Source: VBDM01 sp035499735 (GTDB lineage: Bacteria > Pseudomonadota > Gammaproteobacteria > Burkholderiales > SG8-39). From it: a DNA stretch of 64,000 bases. Below, one piece after another: positions 44,826 to 53,150 of the stretch. A model generated the notes under the pieces. The model was not told the origin of the DNA. It saw nothing but the letters and a program-made list of their open reading frames with translations, and searched no databases. The translations under genes and the position numbers were made by a program. Every line of letters starts with the position of its first letter. The stretch's first letter is position 1. The DNA is taken from contig DATJYC010000062.1 in assembly GCA_035499735.1 (NCBI GenBank), positions 84,279 to 148,278 of the forward strand. The letters run 5' to 3'.

Positions 44826-45599
44826 TTACCACTTCACCTGATTGCGGACCATGGTACGCCACAGATGCCAGGCGCGCATGCCAGCGCCCAGATTGAGGGC
44901 GTCGGCGAGCCGGCCCTCCTCGGGATCGAGCGCGGCGATGGGCTTGCCCTGGCCGAGCGCGCTCGTCCAGTGCTGGATGCGCGCGTTCACCTCCGCGTAC
45001 ACGGCGCGGAACACCGCGGCCTCGAGCGAGGGCCCGCAGGCGACGCTGCCGTGCGCCCGCATGAGCACGATGTCCTGCCTTCCCATGACCTCGGAGAGCA
45101 CCGCGCCCTTGGCGCCGTCGCTCACCAGCAGGTCGGTCGCGCCGAATTTCTCGCGGATGTCGAACACCGGCACGCCCGCGGCGATAAAGGCCGCGTTGTG
45201 GAACATCGCTCGCATCGGCACGTCGACGAGCCCGAAGGGAATCACCGACGGCGAATGGCTGTGCACGACCGCCATGACCTCCGTCCGCGCCTTGTAGATC
45301 TCGCCGTGGATGAAGCGCTCGAGGAAGCTTCCGCGGCCCGCGGCGTGGCAGGGGTTGCTGTCGAGGTCGTACTCGATGATGTCCCTGGGCGTGACCAGCG
45401 CCGGCGCGAGCGCGCGGGCCATCAAGTAGCGGTCCGGCGCGGACGGATGGCGCATCGACACGTGGCCGAAGCCGTCGACGACCCCCTGCGCAGCGAGGAT
45501 GCGGCTCGCCGCCGCGAGATCGGCGATGCGCTCGGCCGGGACCTTGCCTCCGGATTTCGGTGAGTCGCCCGAGGGCGACTGGCGCTTCGGTTTCGGCAT
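44826..45599 (-). CDS. class II aldolase/adducin family protein 2
   Basis: 257 aa from the ATG at 45599. A ~25-residue polar leader precedes the domain. Conserved: GVVDGFGHVSMRHPS, RFIHGEIYKART, the zinc histidines in VVHSHSPSV, and LMRAHGSVACG. It shares family but little close identity with the copy at 44109 (an imperfect duplicate at best). The gene is divergent from the ABC transporter at 45678. Aromatic decarboxylase activity is one possibility given the neighbouring ring-hydroxylating genes; sugar aldolase activity is another. Confidence 0.83.
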   Translation of the reverse strand: MPKPKRQSPSGDSPKSGGKVPAERIADLAAASRILAAQGVVDGFGHVSMRHPSAPDRYLMARALAPALVTPRDIIEYDLDSNPCHAAGRGSFLERFIHGEIYKARTEVMAVVHSHSPSVIPFGLVDVPMRAMFHNAAFIAAGVPVFDIREKFGATDLLVSDGAKGAVLSEVMGRQDIVLMRAHGSVACGPSLEAAVFRAVYAEVNARIQHWTSALGQGKPIAALDPEEGRLADALNLGAGMRAWHLWRTMVRNQVKW

Positions 45600-45677
45600 G
45601 GCGTCCCTTGTATGATTGGCGGGAGCGATGATATCCGGATTCGGCCGGAAGAGTAGAATGTCGCGGCGCGCGCGGCC

Positions 45678-46610
45678 ATGCAGTCGATCATCTCCGTAGC
45701 AAACCTCTCCAAGACCTACGCCTCCGGCTTTCAGGCGCTGAAGAACGTCGACCTCGAGATCCGGCGCGGCGAGATCTTCGCGCTGCTGGGGCCGAACGGG
45801 GCCGGCAAGACCACGCTCATCAGCATCGTCTGCGGGATCGTGAACGCGACCGAAGGCAGGGTCACGGTCGGCGGCCACGACATCGTGCGCGACTACCGCG
45901 CCTCGCGCTCGCTCATCGGGCTGGTCCCCCAGGAGCTGACGACCGACGCCTTCGAGTCGGTATGGAACACGGTGTCGTTCAGCCGCGGCCTGTTCGGCAA
46001 GCCCGCGAACCCCGCGCACATCGAGAAGGTCCTCAAGGACCTGTCGCTGTGGGACAAGAAGGACGCCAAGGTAATGACGCTCTCGGGTGGAATGAAGCGG
46101 CGCCTGCTCATCGCCAAGGCGCTGTCGCACGAGCCGCGCGTGCTCTTCCTCGACGAGCCGACCGCGGGTGTCGACGTGACGCTGCGCCAGGAGATGTGGA
46201 AGCTCGTGCGCGAGCTCCAGGTCGCCGGTGTCACCATCATCCTCACTACGCATTACATCGCCGAGGCCGAGGAGATGGCCGACCGCGTCGGCGTGATCAA
46301 CAAGGGCGAGATCATCCTGGTCGAGGAGAAGGCGACGCTCATGCGCAAGCTCGGCAAGAAGCAGCTGACGCTGCACCTCGAGCCCGCGCTCGAGGCCGTT
46401 CCGCCGGAGCTCTCCGCGTACAAGCTCGAGCTCGCCGCCGGCGGCTCGCAGCTCGTATACACCTACGACGAGCGGGGCGAGTCCGCGGCGATCACGGCGC
46501 TGCTCGAGGACCTGACCGAGTGCGGCATCCGCTTCAGGGACCTGCAGACGACGCAGAGCTCGCTCGAGGACATCTTCGTCACGCTGCTCGAGGAGAAGAA
46601 GACGGCATGA
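45678..46610 (+). CDS. ABC-2 type transporter ATP-binding protein, YadG-like
   Basis: 310 aa. Walker A GPNGAGKT at 38-45, Q-loop in IGLVPQE, signature LSGGMKRRL and Walker B VLFLDEPTAGVD. The sequence from LVPQE through ILTTHYIAEAEEMADR closely follows E. coli YadG. A C-terminal ~80-residue regulatory domain is present. It pairs with the permease at 46607, overlapping by 4 bp. The substrate of such DrrA/YadG exporters cannot be inferred. Confidence 0.9.
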   Translation: MQSIISVANLSKTYASGFQALKNVDLEIRRGEIFALLGPNGAGKTTLISIVCGIVNATEGRVTVGGHDIVRDYRASRSLIGLVPQELTTDAFESVWNTVSFSRGLFGKPANPAHIEKVLKDLSLWDKKDAKVMTLSGGMKRRLLIAKALSHEPRVLFLDEPTAGVDVTLRQEMWKLVRELQVAGVTIILTTHYIAEAEEMADRVGVINKGEIILVEEKATLMRKLGKKQLTLHLEPALEAVPPELSAYKLELAAGGSQLVYTYDERGESAAITALLEDLTECGIRFRDLQTTQSSLEDIFVTLLEEKKTA

Positions 46611-47368
46611 ACCTCTACGCGATCCGCGCGATCTACATATTCGAGATGGCGCGCGCCCGGCGCACGCTGATGCAGAGCCTCGTCTCGCCGGTCATCTCGA
46701 CGGCCCTCTACTTCGTCGTGTTCGGCGCCGCGATCGGCGGGCGCATCCCCCACGTCGAGGGCGTGAGCTACGGTGCCTTCATCGTGCCGGGCCTGGTAAT
46801 GCTATCGCTCCTCACGCAGAGCGTCTCCAACGCCTCCTTCGGCATCTATTTTCCGAAGTTCGTCGGCACGATCTACGAGCTGCTCTCGGCGCCGGTGTCC
46901 TATCTCGAGATCGTGGTCGCCTACGTCGGCGCTGCCGCGACCAAGTCGGTGGTCCTGGGCCTCGTGATCCTCGCGACCGCCGCCTTCATCGTGCCGCTCA
47001 GGATCGAGCACCCCGTATGGATGGTCGCCTTCCTCGTGCTGACCTCGGTGACCTTCTGCCTGTTCGGCTTCATCATCGGCATCTGGGCGGACGGCTTCGA
47101 GAAGCTTCAGGTCATCCCGCTCCTCATCATCACCCCGCTCACCTTCCTCGGCGGCAGCTTCTACTCGATCAACATGCTGCCGCCCTTCTGGCAGACGGTC
47201 TCGCTGTTCAACCCAGTCGTGTACCTGGTGAGCGGCTTCCGCTGGAGCTTCTACGGGCTCGCCGACGTCGACGTCTGGGTGAGCCTCGCCATGACCGGCG
47301 TGTTTCTCCTCGCGTCGCTGGCCGTCATCGCCTGGATCTTCCGGACCGGGTACCGGCTGAAGACCTGA
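46607..47368 (+). CDS. ABC-2 type transporter permease, YadH-like
   Basis: 253 aa with six membrane helices and the ABC-2 signature region near LLIITPLTFLGGSFYSINMLPP. The N-terminal cytoplasmic segment YIFEMARARRTLMQSLVSPV is typical of YadH/DrrB. The ATG overlaps the stop of the ATPase gene. Together the two genes encode a small exporter. The stop is followed directly by the promoter and operator of the ArsR gene. Confidence 0.88.
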   Translation: MNLYAIRAIYIFEMARARRTLMQSLVSPVISTALYFVVFGAAIGGRIPHVEGVSYGAFIVPGLVMLSLLTQSVSNASFGIYFPKFVGTIYELLSAPVSYLEIVVAYVGAAATKSVVLGLVILATAAFIVPLRIEHPVWMVAFLVLTSVTFCLFGFIIGIWADGFEKLQVIPLLIITPLTFLGGSFYSINMLPPFWQTVSLFNPVVYLVSGFRWSFYGLADVDVWVSLAMTGVFLLASLAVIAWIFRTGYRLKT

Positions 47369-47388
47369 GTTGACAAGGCAGGCGGTTT

Positions 47389-47412
47389 GTATTTAACCTA
47401 TGGGTTAAATAC
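47389..47412. promoter_or_regulatory. perfect operator palindrome and promoter of the arsR-SRPBCC pair
   Basis: Perfect 10-bp arms GTATTTAACC (47389-47398) and GGTTAAATAC (47403-47412) with a 4-bp spacer end exactly at the ATG of the ArsR gene (47413). TTGACA at 47370-47375 is a perfect -35 box; TTAACC at 17-bp spacing lies inside the palindrome as a weak -10. No Shine-Dalgarno fits before the ATG, so the mRNA is probably leaderless or nearly so. Binding of the ArsR protein here would block its own promoter. Confidence 0.75.
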
Positions 47413-47781
47413 ATGACGCCCGACGCCCTCAGCGCCACCTTCGCAGCGCTCGCCGACCCCACGCGGCGGGCCATCCTCGCGCGCCTCGCCGGGGGCGAAA
47501 CCTCGGTCCTCGATATCGCGAAGCCCTTCGACATCAGCCTGCCCGCGGTGTCCAAGCACCTGAAAGTGCTCGAGCGCGCCGGGCTGATCGAGCGCGGCCG
47601 CGAGGCGCAATGGCGTCCCTGCCGGCTGCAGGCCGGGCCGCTGAAGGGCGTCGCCGACTGGGTCGAGTTCTACCGGCGCTTCTGGGAGGAAAGCCTGGAC
47701 AAGCTCAGCAGCTACCTCGAGGAGCTGCAGCGAATGGACAAGGAAGATCGAAAGGAGAAGAGAGATGGCCGCAAGAAGTAG
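47413..47781 (+). CDS. ArsR-family transcriptional regulator
   Basis: 122 aa. Winged helix-turn-helix with LADPTRRAILARLAGGE and FDISLPAVSKHLKVLERAGL, the recognition helix region. It lacks the ELCVCDL metal-binding cysteines of ArsR/SmtB sensors and has none elsewhere, so it is not a thiolate metal sensor. This subgroup typically regulates a downstream SRPBCC/AHSA1 gene, which overlaps it by 17 bp here. The palindrome just upstream is its likely operator. Confidence 0.88.
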   Translation: MTPDALSATFAALADPTRRAILARLAGGETSVLDIAKPFDISLPAVSKHLKVLERAGLIERGREAQWRPCRLQAGPLKGVADWVEFYRRFWEESLDKLSSYLEELQRMDKEDRKEKRDGRKK

Positions 47782-48679
47782 TCCGGCGACGAAGGACGAT
47801 CCGCTCGTCCTCGAGCGCGTGTTCGACGCTCCCGTCGCGCTCGTGTGGAAAGCGCTCACCGACGTCGACGACATCAAGCACTGGTCGTTCGACGTCTCCG
47901 GATTCGAGCCGCGCGTCGGGTTCGAATTTCGTTTTACCGGGGTCGGCAAGGATGGCGCGAAAAAGTATCACCAGTGCAGGATCACCGAAGTCGTACCGGG
48001 TAAGCGCCTCGCCTACACCTGGCGCTACGAAGGCCACGCCGGCGACTCGCTCGTGACCTTCGAGCTGCTCGCCGAGGGGAAGAGGACGCGGCTGCGGCTG
48101 GCGCACACGGGCCTCGAGTCCTTCGCCGCGATCCCCGCCCTCGCGAAGGCGAACTTCGAGGCCGGCTGGACCCAGATCATCGGCTCGAGCCTGAAGACCT
48201 TCGTCGAGACGCGACGCAGCGAGAAACTCGTCGGCGACCGCGAGATCGCCGCGACGCGCGTGCTCGACGCGCCGCGCGAGCTGGTGTGGAAGGCGTGGAC
48301 CGATCCCGAGCACATCGCAAAATGGTGGGGACCGAACGGCTTCACCACGACGACCTTCAGCATGGATCTACGGCCCGGGGGCGTGTGGCGCTACGTCATG
48401 CACGGGCCCGACGGCCGCGACTACCAGAACAAGGTCACCTATATCGAGGTGGTCGAGCCCGAGCGCCTGGTCTACAAGCTCGGCGGCGCCGACGACGTCG
48501 AGCCGGTGACCCACCACGTGACCGTGACGTTCCGGGATGTCGGCGGCAGGACCCGGATCGACACGCGCATGGTGTTCGATTCCCCGGAGATCCGTACCCA
48601 TGTCATCGAGACCTACGGCGCCTTCGAGGGCTTGAAGCAGCACCTGTCGCGCCTGGAGGCTCATCTGGCGAAGGCGTAG
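47765..48679 (+). CDS. tandem SRPBCC (AHSA1-type) protein
   Basis: 304 aa made of two START-like SRPBCC domains: about 10-145 (VLERVFDAPVALVWKALTDV) and about 155-303 (IAATRVLDAPRELVWKAWTD). Both domains open with the family pattern RxxxAPxxLVWKAxTD. Single-domain relatives are the rule, so this is a fused duplication. SRPBCC proteins bind hydrophobic ligands; the ligand is unknown. It overlaps the ArsR gene by 17 bp and should be co-regulated. Confidence 0.85.
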   Translation: MAARSSPATKDDPLVLERVFDAPVALVWKALTDVDDIKHWSFDVSGFEPRVGFEFRFTGVGKDGAKKYHQCRITEVVPGKRLAYTWRYEGHAGDSLVTFELLAEGKRTRLRLAHTGLESFAAIPALAKANFEAGWTQIIGSSLKTFVETRRSEKLVGDREIAATRVLDAPRELVWKAWTDPEHIAKWWGPNGFTTTTFSMDLRPGGVWRYVMHGPDGRDYQNKVTYIEVVEPERLVYKLGGADDVEPVTHHVTVTFRDVGGRTRIDTRMVFDSPEIRTHVIETYGAFEGLKQHLSRLEAHLAKA

Positions 48680-48724
48680 GCGTTTCAATCACTTAGCTAA
48701 CCGCCGAAGAAAAGCAGGCGCCTT

Positions 48725-48751
48725 TGTCGATTTCGCCGTAATCCGTTCGTC
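48725..48751 (+). promoter_or_regulatory. ECF42-type promoter upstream of the DGPF/sigma cluster
   Basis: TGTCGA at 48725-48730 and CGTC at 48748-48751, separated by 17 bp. As I recall, the ECF42 consensus is TGTCGA at -35 and CG(A/T)C at -10, which this matches fully. It lies 51 bp upstream of the first YciI gene, at the head of the run ending in the ECF42-type sigma factor gene (53151), so the operon is probably autoregulated. Confidence 0.6.
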
Positions 48752-48761
48752 GTAGAGTGGC

Positions 48762-48781
48762 GAGCGAGGCTTTCCTCGCTC
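48762..48781 (+). other. stem-loop in the leader of the DGPF/sigma cluster
   Basis: An 8-bp perfect stem, GAGCGAGG (48762-48769) with CCTCGCTC (48774-48781), closes a 4-nt loop. It lies between the predicted promoter and the ATG at 48802, so it would be near the very 5' end of the transcript. There is no T run, so it is not an intrinsic terminator. It may stabilise the mRNA or be incidental. Confidence 0.5.
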
Positions 48782-48801
48782 CCTGACTCCAGGAGCAGAC
48801 C

Positions 48802-49221
48802 ATGCGGTTCATGATGATCGTGAAGGCCACGAAAGACAGCGAAAAGGGCGTGATGCCCGGCGAGAAGCTCATCAACGAGATGCAGAAGTACCACGAAGAG
48901 CTGCAGAAGGCCGGCGTGCTGCTCGACGGCAGCGGGCTCAAGCCCAGCCGGCACGGCTGGCGGGTGAAGTACTCGGGCTCGAAGCGCACCGTCGTCGACG
49001 GCCCCTTCGCCGAGGCGAAGGAGCTCGTCGCGGGGTACACGCTGATCCAGGTGAAGTCGCGCGAGGAAGCGATGGAGTGGGCGCGGCGCTTCCCGAACCC
49101 GTCGATCGACGGCGGCGAGGCCGAGCTCGAGGTGCGGCCGCTCTACGAGCTGGAGGACTTCGGCGACAGCGAGGGCATCCAGCGCTTCCGCGAAATGGAC
49201 ATGCAGCTGAAGAAGAAATAG
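48802..49221 (+). CDS. YciI-like DGPF-domain protein 1
   Basis: 139 aa. Ferredoxin-like fold with the family motif D66-G-P-F69 (VVDGPFAEAKELVAGYTL) and a conserved N-terminal MRFMMIVKAT. DGPF proteins are the hallmark neighbours of ECF42 sigma factors. Their biochemical role is not settled. It is 80 residues-alike over the core to the second DGPF protein at 52712. A 12-bp gap leads to the MFS gene. Confidence 0.88.
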   Translation: MRFMMIVKATKDSEKGVMPGEKLINEMQKYHEELQKAGVLLDGSGLKPSRHGWRVKYSGSKRTVVDGPFAEAKELVAGYTLIQVKSREEAMEWARRFPNPSIDGGEAELEVRPLYELEDFGDSEGIQRFREMDMQLKKK

Positions 49222-49233
49222 CGCGCAAGGATC

Positions 49234-50655
49234 ATGGCTCTCGACAAGCGCAAGCGCTGGATCGCCCTCGTCGTCCTGTGCCTGGGCGAGCTGATGATCG
49301 TGCTCGACACGACCATCGTGGGCGTCGCGCTCCCCTCGATCCGCGAGGACCTGCGCTTCACCGAGGCGACGCTGGTGTGGGTGGTGAACGCCTACATGCT
49401 CACCTACGGCGGGTTCCTGCTGCTCGGAGGCCGGCTCGGCGACCTCTACGGCCAGAGGCGCCTGTTCGTCGGCGGGACGCTGTTCTTCTCCGCCGCGTCG
49501 CTCGTCTGCGGGCTGGCGAGCTCGCAGTGGCTGCTGGTCGCGGCGCGCTTCGCGCAGGGCCTGGGCGGCGCCGTGGTGTCCTCGATCGCGCTCTCGCTCA
49601 TCATGAACCTGTTCCAGGAGCCCGCCGAGCGCGCCAGGGCGATGGGCGTGTACGGCTTCGTCTGCGCGGCCGGCGGCTCGATCGGCGTGCTGGTAGGCGG
49701 CCTCCTGACGAGCGGTCTCAGCTGGCACTGGATCTTCCTCGTCAACCTCCCGATCGGCGCCGCGGTCTGCGCCTTCTGCGTCGCGCTTGTTCCCGACGAT
49801 CGGCCGCGAGGCGGGGAGCGCCTCGACGTTTCCGGCGCGGTCCTCATCACCCTTGCGCTCATGTTCGCGATCTACGGCATCGTGAACGGCAACGACGCCG
49901 GCTGGACTTCGCCACAGACGCTGGGGTTCATCGGCGCGGGCGCCGCGCTGTTCGTCATGTTCGTACTCGTCGAGGCCTTCGCCAGGGTCCCGCTCATGCC
50001 GCTCGGGCTGTTCCGCCTGCGCAACCTGTCGAGCGCGAGCGTCATCGGAGCGCTGTGGTCGGCCGCCATGTTCGCCTGGTTCTTTCTGTCGGCGCTCTAC
50101 ATGCAGCTCGTGCTCGGCTACAGCCCGCTGCAGGTGGGCCTCGCGTTCCTGCCCGCGAACCTGATCATGGCGGCGCTCTCGCTGGGGATCTCGGCGAGGA
50201 TGGTCATGCGCTTCGGGAACCGCCTCCCGCTCGCGGCGGGCCTCGCGCTTGTCGCGGCCGGGCTTGCGCTGTTTGCGCTCGCTCCGGTCGAAGGCAGCTT
50301 CCTGCTGCACGTCCTGCCCGCGATGACGGTAATGGGCATCGGCTGCGGCATGGCGCTCAACCCCATCCTGCTCGTCGCGATGGGCGAGGTCGAAGCGAGC
50401 GAGTCCGGCCTCGCCTCGGGCGTGGTCAACACCGCGTTCATGCTGGGCGGCTCGCTCGGGCTCGCAGTGCTCGCGAGCCTTTCGGCGGCGCGGACCGCAG
50501 ACCTGCTTGCTGCCGGCGCCGCAATGCCCGGCGCGCTCCACGGCGGCTACCAGGTCGCCTTCGTCTTCGGCGCGATCTTCGCGGGGATCGGGGCGCTGCT
50601 CTCGGCGGTGTTGCTGCGCGGCGACCGGCTGTCGCCTTCGTACAAGGGAGCCTGA
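49234..50655 (+). CDS. MFS transporter, DHA2 (14-helix) drug exporter family
   Basis: 473 aa, about 14 membrane helices. MIVLDTTIVGVALPSIREDL in helix 1 is the DHA2 signature (motif D1), and GGRLGDLYGQRRLF is motif A between helices 2 and 3. Proton-driven drug or dye export is the family role. It belongs to the DGPF-ECF42 run, which suggests that the stimulus for the sigma factor is a toxic compound. It ends 2 bp before the VOC gene. Confidence 0.88.
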   Translation: MALDKRKRWIALVVLCLGELMIVLDTTIVGVALPSIREDLRFTEATLVWVVNAYMLTYGGFLLLGGRLGDLYGQRRLFVGGTLFFSAASLVCGLASSQWLLVAARFAQGLGGAVVSSIALSLIMNLFQEPAERARAMGVYGFVCAAGGSIGVLVGGLLTSGLSWHWIFLVNLPIGAAVCAFCVALVPDDRPRGGERLDVSGAVLITLALMFAIYGIVNGNDAGWTSPQTLGFIGAGAALFVMFVLVEAFARVPLMPLGLFRLRNLSSASVIGALWSAAMFAWFFLSALYMQLVLGYSPLQVGLAFLPANLIMAALSLGISARMVMRFGNRLPLAAGLALVAAGLALFALAPVEGSFLLHVLPAMTVMGIGCGMALNPILLVAMGEVEASESGLASGVVNTAFMLGGSLGLAVLASLSAARTADLLAAGAAMPGALHGGYQVAFVFGAIFAGIGALLSAVLLRGDRLSPSYKGA

Positions 50656-50657
50656 CG

Positions 50658-51134
50658 ATGCAAAAGATCACGCCTTTCCTCTGGTTCGATACCCAGGCCG
50701 AGGAAGCCGCGAAGTTCTACGTTTCCATCTTCCCGAAGTCGAAGATCCTGAAGACCGCCCGCTACGGCGACGCCGGCCCGGGACCGAAGGGCAGCGTGAT
50801 GACGGTGGAGTTCGAGATCAACGGCCAGCGCATGATCGCGCTGAACGGGGGGCCCGTGTTCAAGCTCACCGAGGCGTTCTCGCTGGTCGTCGACTGCAAG
50901 GACCAGAAGGAACTCGACCACTATTGGAACAAGCTCTCCCAGGGCGGCCAGGAATCGATGTGCGGCTGGCTCAAGGACAAGTATGGCCTGTCGTGGCAAA
51001 TCACCCCGACGATCCTCGGCAATCTGGTTTCCGATCCCGACCCCAACAAAGCGAAGCGCGCGATGGAGGCGATGCTCAAGATGAGGAAGATCGACATCGC
51101 GGCCTTGAAAGCCGCAGCAAAGGAAGCGTCATGA
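50658..51134 (+). CDS. VOC family protein (PhnB/glyoxalase-like)
   Basis: 158 aa. Starts QKITPFLWFDTQAEEAAKFYVSIFP, the PhnB-like (DUF899-unrelated) VOC signature, with SVMTVEFEINGQRMIALNGGP in the middle and GLSWQITPTILGNLVSDPDP near the end. VOC folds bind metal and small molecules in dioxygenases, glyoxalases and antibiotic-sequestering proteins. It overlaps the next MFS gene by 4 bp, and VOC proteins are common in ECF41/42 neighbourhoods. Confidence 0.85.
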   Translation: MQKITPFLWFDTQAEEAAKFYVSIFPKSKILKTARYGDAGPGPKGSVMTVEFEINGQRMIALNGGPVFKLTEAFSLVVDCKDQKELDHYWNKLSQGGQESMCGWLKDKYGLSWQITPTILGNLVSDPDPNKAKRAMEAMLKMRKIDIAALKAAAKEAS

Positions 51135-52333
51135 GGGAGCTACGGTACGGCTGGGTAATGGTGGGGCTCGGTGCATTCATGACCTGCATCGCCATCGGCG
51201 CGATGTTCTCGCTCGCGGTGTTCCTGAGGCCGATCACCGAGGCGACCGGATGGTCGACGACGGCCGTCTCGACCGCCATGACGCTCAACTTCCTCGCGAT
51301 GGGCGCGGCCGGCTTCGGCTGGGGCGCGCTCAGCGACCGCATCGGCCCGCGGCCCGTGGTCCTCGCGGGCGCGGTGCTCCTCGGGCTCGGGCTCTTCTTC
51401 GCGAGCCACGCGCAAACCCCGCTCCAGTTCCAGCTCGCCTTCGGCCTGCTCGTAGGAATCGCGGTCGGCAGCTTCTTCTCGCCGATGATCGCGGCGGTCA
51501 TGGGCTGGATCAGCGGGCATCGCGGCCTCGCGGTGTCGCTGGTCTCGGTCGGCGTCGGGGTCGCGCCGATGACGATGTCGCCGTTCGCGGCCTGGCTCAT
51601 CACGCAGATGGACTGGCGCTCCGCACAGCTCGTCATCGCGCTGCTCGTGTGGACGACGCTCGTTCCGGCGGCGCTCCTCGTGCGCCGCCCGCCCGCCGCG
51701 CCGGCGGCCGGACCGGGCTCGGCCGAAGGACCGCGGCCGGCCCTGCGCGACGCGTTCTTCTCGGCGCCGTTCGTCGTCCTCGCGCTCACCTTCTTCTGCT
51801 GCTGCGCGGCGCATGCCGGCCCGATCTTCCACACCGTCACCTACGCCCAGGTCTGCGGCCTCGCGCCGCTCGCCGCGGTGACGATCTACAGCGTCGAGGG
51901 CCTCGCGGGTCTCGGCGGGCGCCTCGCGCTCGGCGTGGCCGCGGACCGCCTCGGCGTGAAGCGCGTGCTCATCGCGGGCCTGGCGATCCAGGCGGTCGCC
52001 GCGTTCACGTTCATCCTCGCCCGCCAGCTCGGCGAGTTCTACGCCGTCGCCGCCACGTTCGGCTTCGCCTACGGCGGCGTGATGCCGCTCTACGCGGTCC
52101 TCGCGCGCGAGTACTTCGGCCAGAAGATCCTCGGCGGGGTGTTCGGCGCCGCCGCCATGGTGTCCAGCCTCGGCATGGCGGCCGGGCCGGCCATCGGCGG
52201 CTGGATCTTCGACACCTTCGGCCAGTACACATGGATGTACGTCTACTCCGGCGCGATCGGCCTCGGCGCCGTGGCGATCGCGCTGGCGTTCCCGCCTTTC
52301 CCCGGAGCGGCAAGAGCGCTCAACCCCACTTAA
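51131..52333 (+). CDS. MFS transporter, 12 helices
   Basis: 400 aa with 12 membrane helices. Starts RYGWVMVGLGAFMTCIAIGAMFSLAVFLRP; motif A is WGALSDRIGPRPVV and the second half has LALGVAADRLGVKRVLIAG. It resembles monocarboxylate/oxalate-formate-type MFS porters (MFS_1). It is coupled to the VOC gene (4-bp overlap) and lies 10 bp upstream of the DUF1428 gene. Substrate unknown. Confidence 0.85.
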   Translation: MRELRYGWVMVGLGAFMTCIAIGAMFSLAVFLRPITEATGWSTTAVSTAMTLNFLAMGAAGFGWGALSDRIGPRPVVLAGAVLLGLGLFFASHAQTPLQFQLAFGLLVGIAVGSFFSPMIAAVMGWISGHRGLAVSLVSVGVGVAPMTMSPFAAWLITQMDWRSAQLVIALLVWTTLVPAALLVRRPPAAPAAGPGSAEGPRPALRDAFFSAPFVVLALTFFCCCAAHAGPIFHTVTYAQVCGLAPLAAVTIYSVEGLAGLGGRLALGVAADRLGVKRVLIAGLAIQAVAAFTFILARQLGEFYAVAATFGFAYGGVMPLYAVLAREYFGQKILGGVFGAAAMVSSLGMAAGPAIGGWIFDTFGQYTWMYVYSGAIGLGAVAIALAFPPFPGAARALNPT

Positions 52334-52343
52334 GGAGGCAATC

Positions 52344-52700
52344 ATGTACATCGACGCAGTCGTGGTCCCTGTCCCGAAGAAGAAGCTCTCGGAGTACCGC
52401 AGCATGGCGCGCAGGTCGGGCAAGGTGTGGCGCGATCACGGAGCGCTGCAGTATCTGGAATGCGTGGCCGATGACGTGAAGCCCGGCAAGCACACCTCCT
52501 TCCCGCAGAGCGTCAAGCTCAAGTCCGGCGAGACCGTGGTGTTCGCCTACATCGTCTACAAGTCGCGGGCGCAGCGCGACCGCGTCATGAAGAAGGTCTT
52601 CAAGGACAAGCGGCTCGCCGACATGATGGACCCCAAGAAGCTTCCCTTCGACGGCAAGCGCATGTTCTGGGGCGGGTTCAAGCCGCTGGTGCGGGCGTGA
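52344..52700 (+). CDS. DUF1428 family protein
   Basis: 118 aa. Starts MYIDAVVVPVPKKKLSEYRSMARRSGKVWRDHGAL-like sequence with YLECVADDVKPG, typical of the DUF1428 (YbaA-like) family, which has a dimeric alpha/beta barrel fold related to DGPF proteins. RBS AAGGAGG is at about 52334. It sits directly before the second DGPF gene in the sigma-factor run. Function unknown. Confidence 0.85.
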   Translation: MYIDAVVVPVPKKKLSEYRSMARRSGKVWRDHGALQYLECVADDVKPGKHTSFPQSVKLKSGETVVFAYIVYKSRAQRDRVMKKVFKDKRLADMMDPKKLPFDGKRMFWGGFKPLVRA

Positions 52701-52711
52701 AGGAGGCCGCC

Positions 52712-53149
52712 ATGCGATTCATGATGCTGATGATCCCCAAGGGCTACGAGAGCGCGAAACCCGGCGCGATGCCCGATCCCGATGCGGTGAAGGCGATGAT
52801 GAAGTACAACGAGGATCTGCAGAAGGCGGGGGTTCTCATCGCGCTCGACGGACTGCACCCGCCCTCGATGGGCGCGCGCGTGTCCTTCAAGGGCGGCAAG
52901 CCGAAGGTCACCGACGGCCCCTTCGCCGAGGCGAAGGAAGTGCTCGGCGGCTACTGGATGATCCAGGTGAAGTCGCGCGACGAGGCGATCGAGTGGGCGA
53001 AGCGCTGCCCGGGCTCGGACAACGAGATGATCGAGATCCGGCAGGTGCAGGAGATGTCGGACTTCGACGAGAAGGTCATGCCGTCCGAGGTCGCGAAACA
53101 GGCGCAGCGCATCGAGGCTGGCCTTCCCAAGAAAGGCAGAAATCGCTAG
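52712..53149 (+). CDS. YciI-like DGPF-domain protein 2
   Basis: 145 aa from the ATG at 52712 behind AAGGAGG; a GTG at 52697 overlaps the preceding stop and is less likely. DGPF motif at D68-G-P-F71 (VTDGPFAEAKEVLGGYWMIQ). It is a paralogue of the protein at 48802 (same order of motifs, MRFMM start). It ends 1 nt before the sigma factor start, the classic DGPF-ECF42 arrangement. Confidence 0.9.
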   Translation: MRFMMLMIPKGYESAKPGAMPDPDAVKAMMKYNEDLQKAGVLIALDGLHPPSMGARVSFKGGKPKVTDGPFAEAKEVLGGYWMIQVKSRDEAIEWAKRCPGSDNEMIEIRQVQEMSDFDEKVMPSEVAKQAQRIEAGLPKKGRNR

Positions 53150-53150
53150 C

